A model generated the notes under the pieces. That model had not been told where the DNA came from and did no database searches. It saw only the letters and a list, made by a program, of their open reading frames with translations. From Paralvinella palmiformis (Eukaryota > Annelida > Polychaeta > Terebellida > Alvinellidae): a DNA stretch of 64,000 nucleotides. Of this stretch, positions 58,591 through 64,000 are shown one piece after another. Made by a program: the position numbers and the translations under genes. Position 1 is the first letter of the stretch, and every line of letters starts with the position of its first letter. The stretch is taken from assembly GCA_025642065.1 (NCBI GenBank), contig JAODUP010000328.1, positions 246,001 through 310,000 of the forward strand. The letters run 5' to 3'.

Positions 58591-59131
58591 CAACAGTCTG
58601 TGCTGCCTATAACAGACAGAAGCACCACAGGGCCAGTTGGTGTTTGGATTCGACCCCAGTAGGGTCTGCTCGCGATCACCAACTCACGATTTAGACGGAT
58701 TTATTACCCGTCTCGTCCGGGTTTTGTGGCCGAGTTACTCCGTAACAGGGCTTAAATCAACAGATCGTCGTCCTTATGGGGGCCTTGGAGAAATGATATG
58801 TTTAGATTATATCTGCTGCATTTATTTGTGTTCTTTGCGATTTCCTAATCAACTTCAATCCAGGATGATCCTAACTGGGTACGCGTAGTGCACCGTAATG
58901 AAGTTGGTTTACCTGGGCGCCGTGATGTGTGGAATACCATAATGATCTGTACCATATGTGGGCATGTGTTTTGTTGCATTGATGCGTTTCAGTGAATGTG
59001 TGTGTGTGTATGTGTGTGCGTTAATATAATTGAAATTGGTGGCTATACGGTGTGTATGTGTTATATTACCTGTTGTTGATGTTATTATTATTGTTATAAC
59101 TATTATTATTATTATTAATTAGACCCCCCCC

Positions 59132-59166
<35 letters not shown>

Positions 59167-59455
59167 GACCCGTACCTGGACTGTAAGAACACTCCGCTAT
59201 GTCTATTCGTTTGTAACAAAACTTCTCTCTAGCCAGGAGGAGTTGGTGGTGCTGTACACCGCTAAGCACATTTAGAAGACGCACACACACACACACACAC
59301 ACACGCACACACACATACCTGGTGTTTAGTGAACGAGTTGTTTACAGTTCAGAAAAGGGTTTAAATACCGTGTCAAGACATTCCTGAACAGTGTTTTTTA
59401 AAACCAGGACCCGTAAAAACCTTGCCAGCTTGATGAAATACCTCCATATATCGAT

Positions 59456-59496
<41 letters not shown>

Positions 59497-59704
59497 AAGC
59501 GTACAGTGTAGTTACTTATTTACTGTGTATTTACTTCCTCCAACACATACATGCATCCACATATTTCCCCCCCGGCATAAACACGATAATGTATTATTAT
59601 TATTATTATACTTTATGAATCAGTTGCTGAAAAAGATTACAACTACAAACGAATCCGTCTTTTAAATACTCCAAACCAAAAGCCTCGGGGTCAACTTTTA
59701 AAAT

Positions 59705-59761
<57 letters not shown>

Positions 59762-61046
59762 TCCGCAATGGTCAGCATGGCTAGAGCATCACAGCCTTCT
59801 GGGGACCGTCATGTTTCAGAATATAGAAATGTATACACGACGTTGCCTATTATACACGACGTTGCCTATTACTGAGATTAGTTTTTTTTACTAGTACAGC
59901 AGTTCTTCTGAAACGTAGAGTTCTACTTGAAACGCCGCTCAACCTCCTTTCAGAAGGCCTGTTACTGCTAAAACCAGGAGAGTACCTGATCTCCATCATG
60001 TAAGATGTTAGGAATGTTTCAACAAACCATTTTTCAGTGTAAATTATTTCGACTAGCTACAGGTAGTTAAATTACTCTGTAAACTCGTTTGCATATTCCT
60101 ATGAACTTTGACCTGGTTTGGGTTAGTAAGATAGTTTCGCATCAAATTTCATTGTCTTGGCAATGTCCGTCAATCGATCCATTATTGTGCAAAACAAATT
60201 GGCCATTTTGTTAAAATGTTCTATGCTAAGTAACGCACGCACGCACGCACGCACGCACGCAGTCTCCCCCACACACACACACCGGAATGCAATTTCCAGA
60301 AATTTGTTCTCTCGGTGAACAAAAACCAATATAAAATCCCGCGCAAGTGGTTGTGCAGCCAGATCGCCGATGGATTTAACACTCCACAGCAACAACAAGA
60401 AAAACCTGCTGATGTTAGCCATGTGTACGGGGGAAAAAACACAACAAAAACAACAACCAGGTTGTCGGGACAGGAATTCCGATGCTTGACCTTTTGACCA
60501 CACGGCATCGGGAGATAGCGTTCCGCGTCGAAACCTGGACTGGTTTGTACGGCTGTGAGATGGCATCCAGACGTCCAATGTCTAACCGGGGCCTGCTCTA
60601 CGTCCTGATAAAGTCAACGTTTCCTCGCCTTGTCCACATATCGCCGACCTCGGGAACAGATATGGCTATCCGTGGTGACGTTTCCGTCTCTGGCATTGTA
60701 GGCACCGGACAGTAAGACGGACACACAACGTGCCATCGAATGGACACCGCGGACCCCTTTGTTTTTGTCTATTTATCACTGAATAGTAGTAGTAGTAGTA
60801 ATAGTAGTAATAGTAATAGTAGTAGTAGTAATAGTAGTAATAGTAGTAGTAATAGTAGTAGTAGTAGCTGTTATCTAGGCGGGCTCCAAATGGACAACTT
60901 CTCCGTGTATCTTAATGTCTTGCTCCTCATGGCGATTTATTAACTAAACTAAGGTATAGGTTATATGTCCAAACGTAGTGTACATTATAGTTACCAACAG
61001 CTGGAGATAGTTCCAAGTCTATAGGCGTGACTTCGGATACGATTAA
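58591..61046. other. Non-coding block rich in microsatellites
   Basis: TG then ATT near 58998-59118, TG at 59136-59164, CA at 59282-59312, TA at 59459-59494, CA then TA at 59706-59759, ACGC (60235-60260), AGT/AAT (60785-60868). A 19-bp direct duplication (TATACACGACGTTGCCTAT) lies at 59831-59869. No exon assigned. Confidence 0.45.
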
Positions 61047-61208
61047 TTGGTGATCGATATTTTACGGCCACTTTTGTGCACCTGTTAGACTAAATGGGCC
61101 GAGCGACCTCCAAAGGTAATGAAACGAAGTCAACGAGGAAACACCCTTCAGATACGCCCTTCTCCGAGATTCGTACTCGGGTGGTAGTGATCTGTGGTCC
61201 AACGCGCC
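61047..61208 (-). mobile_element. SINE family A, head-truncated (minus strand)
   Basis: In reverse complement: TTGGACCACAGATCACTACC, GAGTACGAATCTCGG (mutated B-box), GGTCGCTCGGCCCATTTAG and GTGGCCGTAAAATATCGATC. It ends before the first part of the head. Confidence 0.85.
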
Positions 61209-62734
61209 GATAAATAGGATCAAAACTACAGTGTTGGAACACTATGGCTTCGGGAACAATGTCGTGAAGAACGAATGCCATACAAAAAAAAACACTTTCG
61301 AAACGCTTTTTTCATCATCTGGATCACCACCTCCCCCTTCTCTTTTCGCGTACGACTCCTTCCCATCATTCGGAATTACCAGGCCAACGTACCTTTCTGC
61401 CGAATGTTATCATTGCGCATGTGGTCGAGGAATTACCCATCCTTAGTTATCCAAACAAGTGTTATTAAACGATGTTTATGTATGCGCTAAAGCAGCTGTG
61501 GCATATTTGTCGACGTTTCAGTTCAAAGTGTCTACTGTACGTTATCATATCACACCGTGACATCGGAAAACGCGTTTTGAGGAACGACTGTTAGTGGGCG
61601 TATCCCGTTTTTCGACACTGAGTACTTTGCAGTGCCGGGAAAATACGTAACAATATTTTGCCTGTTTAGAAGGGGAGAGCTATTGGGTGGGTGGGGTGCT
61701 TCCTGTTTAGAAGAGGGCCTAGTGATCTTTAAAGCTGTGTCAACAACACAGCAAGGATTCTAGTTTTTACATTGATCGTATGCTGAAGATGAATGAAAAA
61801 GAATAAGAGAAACTTATAACTTTAATCCTCTAACCTTCGAACTCGTGTACTTTTTCATCGGCCTCAATTTAGAAATTCTTTAAAGAAATTACGGTCGTAT
61901 TAAATGGCTCTATTTCATCGGCCGTTGGTAGCACATAACACTGCATAGTGAGTGTTGTCTGCGAATGTTTCATTCTTCAATTGATGTCTTTCGTCTAGCC
62001 AGTTCATTACTCCGTGGCATGTCCTAGATTAGAGCAATCACACAGCCGCTTATTCCAAATTCGGATGACTGAAACGGCATCCTTAATTCGACTTGAACGT
62101 CAACGACAATGAATATAGTAATTTAAAGCCAGAAACCAGAATTCAGAAGGTCCTACACCTTCTCCAACCAATACATCGACCTGTAAAACTGAACCCGGGT
62201 ACAGATAATCAGTAATGGCTGTAATGTTGAAACGAACGAAATAGCTGAGGTAACGAGACGGGGCCCATTTCAAGAAGTAACCGATATACGTTCTCAGGGA
62301 AGTTTAAAAAAGGCATGGACCATTTGTTCCTGATGTCAATTGTGTTGATGGTCCACATAAATGCTATGATGTCTAAACCGAGTTGGCGATCCCACTGAGA
62401 TTAGGATGTATGACTCTGTTGTAGCAGTTCTTGGACAACTACGGTACCGGTTCTCAGTGTGGCGAAGATTAGACTTTAATATGGACTTTATGATATGAAC
62501 AGTTCGACGAAGGGTCTTGATCTTTTGCCCAATCAATCTCTATCATCTTGATAGAGTGCTCACCTTTCAGTATATATATTATGCGTGCGTGCGTGTGTGT
62601 ATGTGTGTATGTGTGTGTGTTTTAGCTGAGTATAATAAGGCACAGGCACAGAAGATCTCCAACTGTGAATTCAAACTCTGGACGTTTCTTCAGGGGACGA
62701 ATCCAGAATGGCGACTTTTCTTGCTGAGACATGT
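61209..62734. other. Non-coding block, no gene seen
   Basis: Mixed-composition unique sequence. A TG-type tract lies near 62584-62620. No exon or element recognised. Confidence 0.4.
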
Positions 62735-62815
62735 GTAATATCTCACCAGTCCAGGGTGTACTCATTCGCTATACATCCTAGGGGTGACCAGTGCGAGACT
62801 AAACATTTCAACAAA
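62735..62815 (+). mobile_element. SINE family B 3' fragment
   Basis: CACCAGTCCAGGGTGTACTC, CTAGGGGTGACCAGTGCG and AGACTAAACATTTCAAC match the family B 3' part; a CA array follows where CACT normally lies. Confidence 0.5.
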
Positions 62816-62828
62816 AATAATATAAAGA

Positions 62829-62830
<2 letters not shown>

Positions 62831-62902
<72 letters not shown>

Positions 62903-62912
62903 CATATATATA
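62831..62912. repeat. CA then TA microsatellite
   Basis: About 66 bp of uninterrupted CA followed by TATATACATATATATA. The longest CA tract in the window. Confidence 0.95.
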
Positions 62913-63683
62913 TTAATTTATATTAATTACACTTATTCAATGTGACTGGAGATCATCTTATTAAAATGTGTATTTAAAATTTAAGTCAGACTCCGTCTAA
63001 TCTTTCTGATTAACAGATTAGTTTAATTGCAATTAATAATTACAAAGAATTATCTCATTAAGGGATTAGCCTAAAAACAATTGCTAATCAGAAACAATGA
63101 TCATAGAGAACAACTCCCCCCCCCCCTGCCCAATATTCAATATTTAACAATATTGTATTGGTAATATATACCATATACATATTAAAAATATATATCGTAA
63201 ATCTATCTTAATAAACATGGATATAATAACAACTGAACTATTAAGTGACTCATTTTGTTGATAATTTTTGTATGGTGACAAAAAGCCGAAAGGGGCAAAA
63301 ACAAACAAGCAAAGATCGAAAGGACAAAAATAAAAACGACTACAATATTGACTACAACCCTTTTATATCATATCGCAACATATCAATAAGCTTAAATGAC
63401 CGATGTAGTCAAATTGACTATTTTATATCAGAATAAATTGTTTTCTGTGATTTATTTGGGTATTTTAATGATACTATCAGCTGTTTGATCAACGGTGAGA
63501 TAATGGGTTTTAAGCTCAACGATTTCGTACTGAACGTGAGATGATTCGAACTAGATCTTAGAAGGAGGAGGGCGGCGAGTTTGATTTATTAATTTCTTTC
63601 GTTTCATGAGCTATGATAGTGAAACGGTGATACCACACGAAAGTCCGAACACTTATTTCCAGTGTGGTCCCTATTAACGCCCG
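62913..63683. other. AT-rich block, no gene seen
   Basis: Very AT-rich, with a C-run near 63117-63127. The only open frame (63245-63436, + strand) is lysine/asparagine-rich and fits chance in such composition. Confidence 0.4.
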
Positions 63684-63755
63684 TAAGCCGAGAAATTAAT
63701 CCGGGAAAACGTTTCCACCTTTTTATGGTTTCGAACCCGTGATCCTTGGCGAGCA
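63684..63755 (-). mobile_element. SINE family C, head and first body part
   Basis: In reverse complement: CAAGGATCACGGGTTCGAAAC (B-box), then GGTGGAAACG, TCCCGGATTAATTTCTCGGC. This is the junction of head and body of family C; the rest is missing. Confidence 0.65.
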
Positions 63756-63888
63756 AGGCAAATCCATCCTTTAGTACAAAGTGCAAAGGTGCTTGACCCT
63801 ATCCAGAAGCTCACTGAATGTTAAAGTTTATTTTATTCGATGATCTCGATCGGGTTCCGTATCAATTTGAACCGAGACCATCGTCCCA

Positions 63889-63962
63889 CGAGCTAACCCA
63901 CACGCGAGTTAACCCACACGCGAGTTAACCCGCACACGATCTAACCCACACGCGAGTTAACC
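63889..63962. repeat. 16-bp tandem repeat at the window edge
   Basis: Five units of CGAGTTAACCCACACG with small variants (CGAGCTAAC, CGATCTAAC, CCGCACA). Contains the palindrome GTTAAC. Confidence 0.9.
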
Positions 63963-64000
63963 GACTGACATTTGCCATCTACAGTATCATCCGTTGATTG

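Noticed and set aside
60123..60578. Longest open frame in the window (151 codons, minus strand)
   Set aside because: It runs through an ACGC array and CA tract, overlaps another open frame, has no recognisable domain or splice context, and its composition changes at the repeat.

Overview
This window is animal nuclear DNA. It has spliced exons with GT-AG junctions, dense microsatellites (CA, GA, TA, ATC, AGT, CACT, GACA) and several families of tRNA-headed SINEs. Together these suggest a lophotrochozoan, probably a mollusc, but species and phylum cannot be fixed from the sequence alone. Almost all of the 64 kb is intronic or intergenic. No bacterial, organellar or viral genes were seen.

Layout: (1) Positions 1-3.2 kb hold the 3' end of one recognisable gene on the + strand. 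Three consecutive exons (852-924, 1155-1288, 2627-2740) join in frame and encode the C-terminal ~106 residues of the polynucleotide 5'-hydroxyl kinase NOL9/Grc3. Its last intron carries a 645-bp transposon-like element with matching ends and TTAA on both sides. (2) From 3.2 to 40 kb no gene could be established. The stretch is unique sequence plus SINEs, satellites and an inverted pair of ~160-bp repeats. One cysteine-containing candidate exon (18106-18210) follows a strong splice acceptor. (3) From 40.4 to 42.36 kb there is a CpG-rich block ending in an ATG, a secretory signal peptide and a consensus 5' splice site. This looks like the promoter and first coding exon of a secreted or membrane protein whose remaining exons probably lie largely beyond the window. 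(4) From 42.4 to 64 kb the sequence is apparently the first intron of that gene or intergenic DNA. It contains SINEs, a 67-bp, a 15-bp and an 87-bp tandem array, and large CACT arrays.

The transposable-element content is the best-supported part. SINE family A is about 195 bp with a tRNA-like head and an ATC tail. Family B has a tRNA-like head and a CACT-type tail. Family C is about 354 bp with a tRNA-like head and an AACAAAAC-type tail. Several copies have target-site duplications that can be read directly, some of them perfect and so probably young. Most of the long open reading frames are by-products of microsatellites and minisatellites and are not reported as genes.
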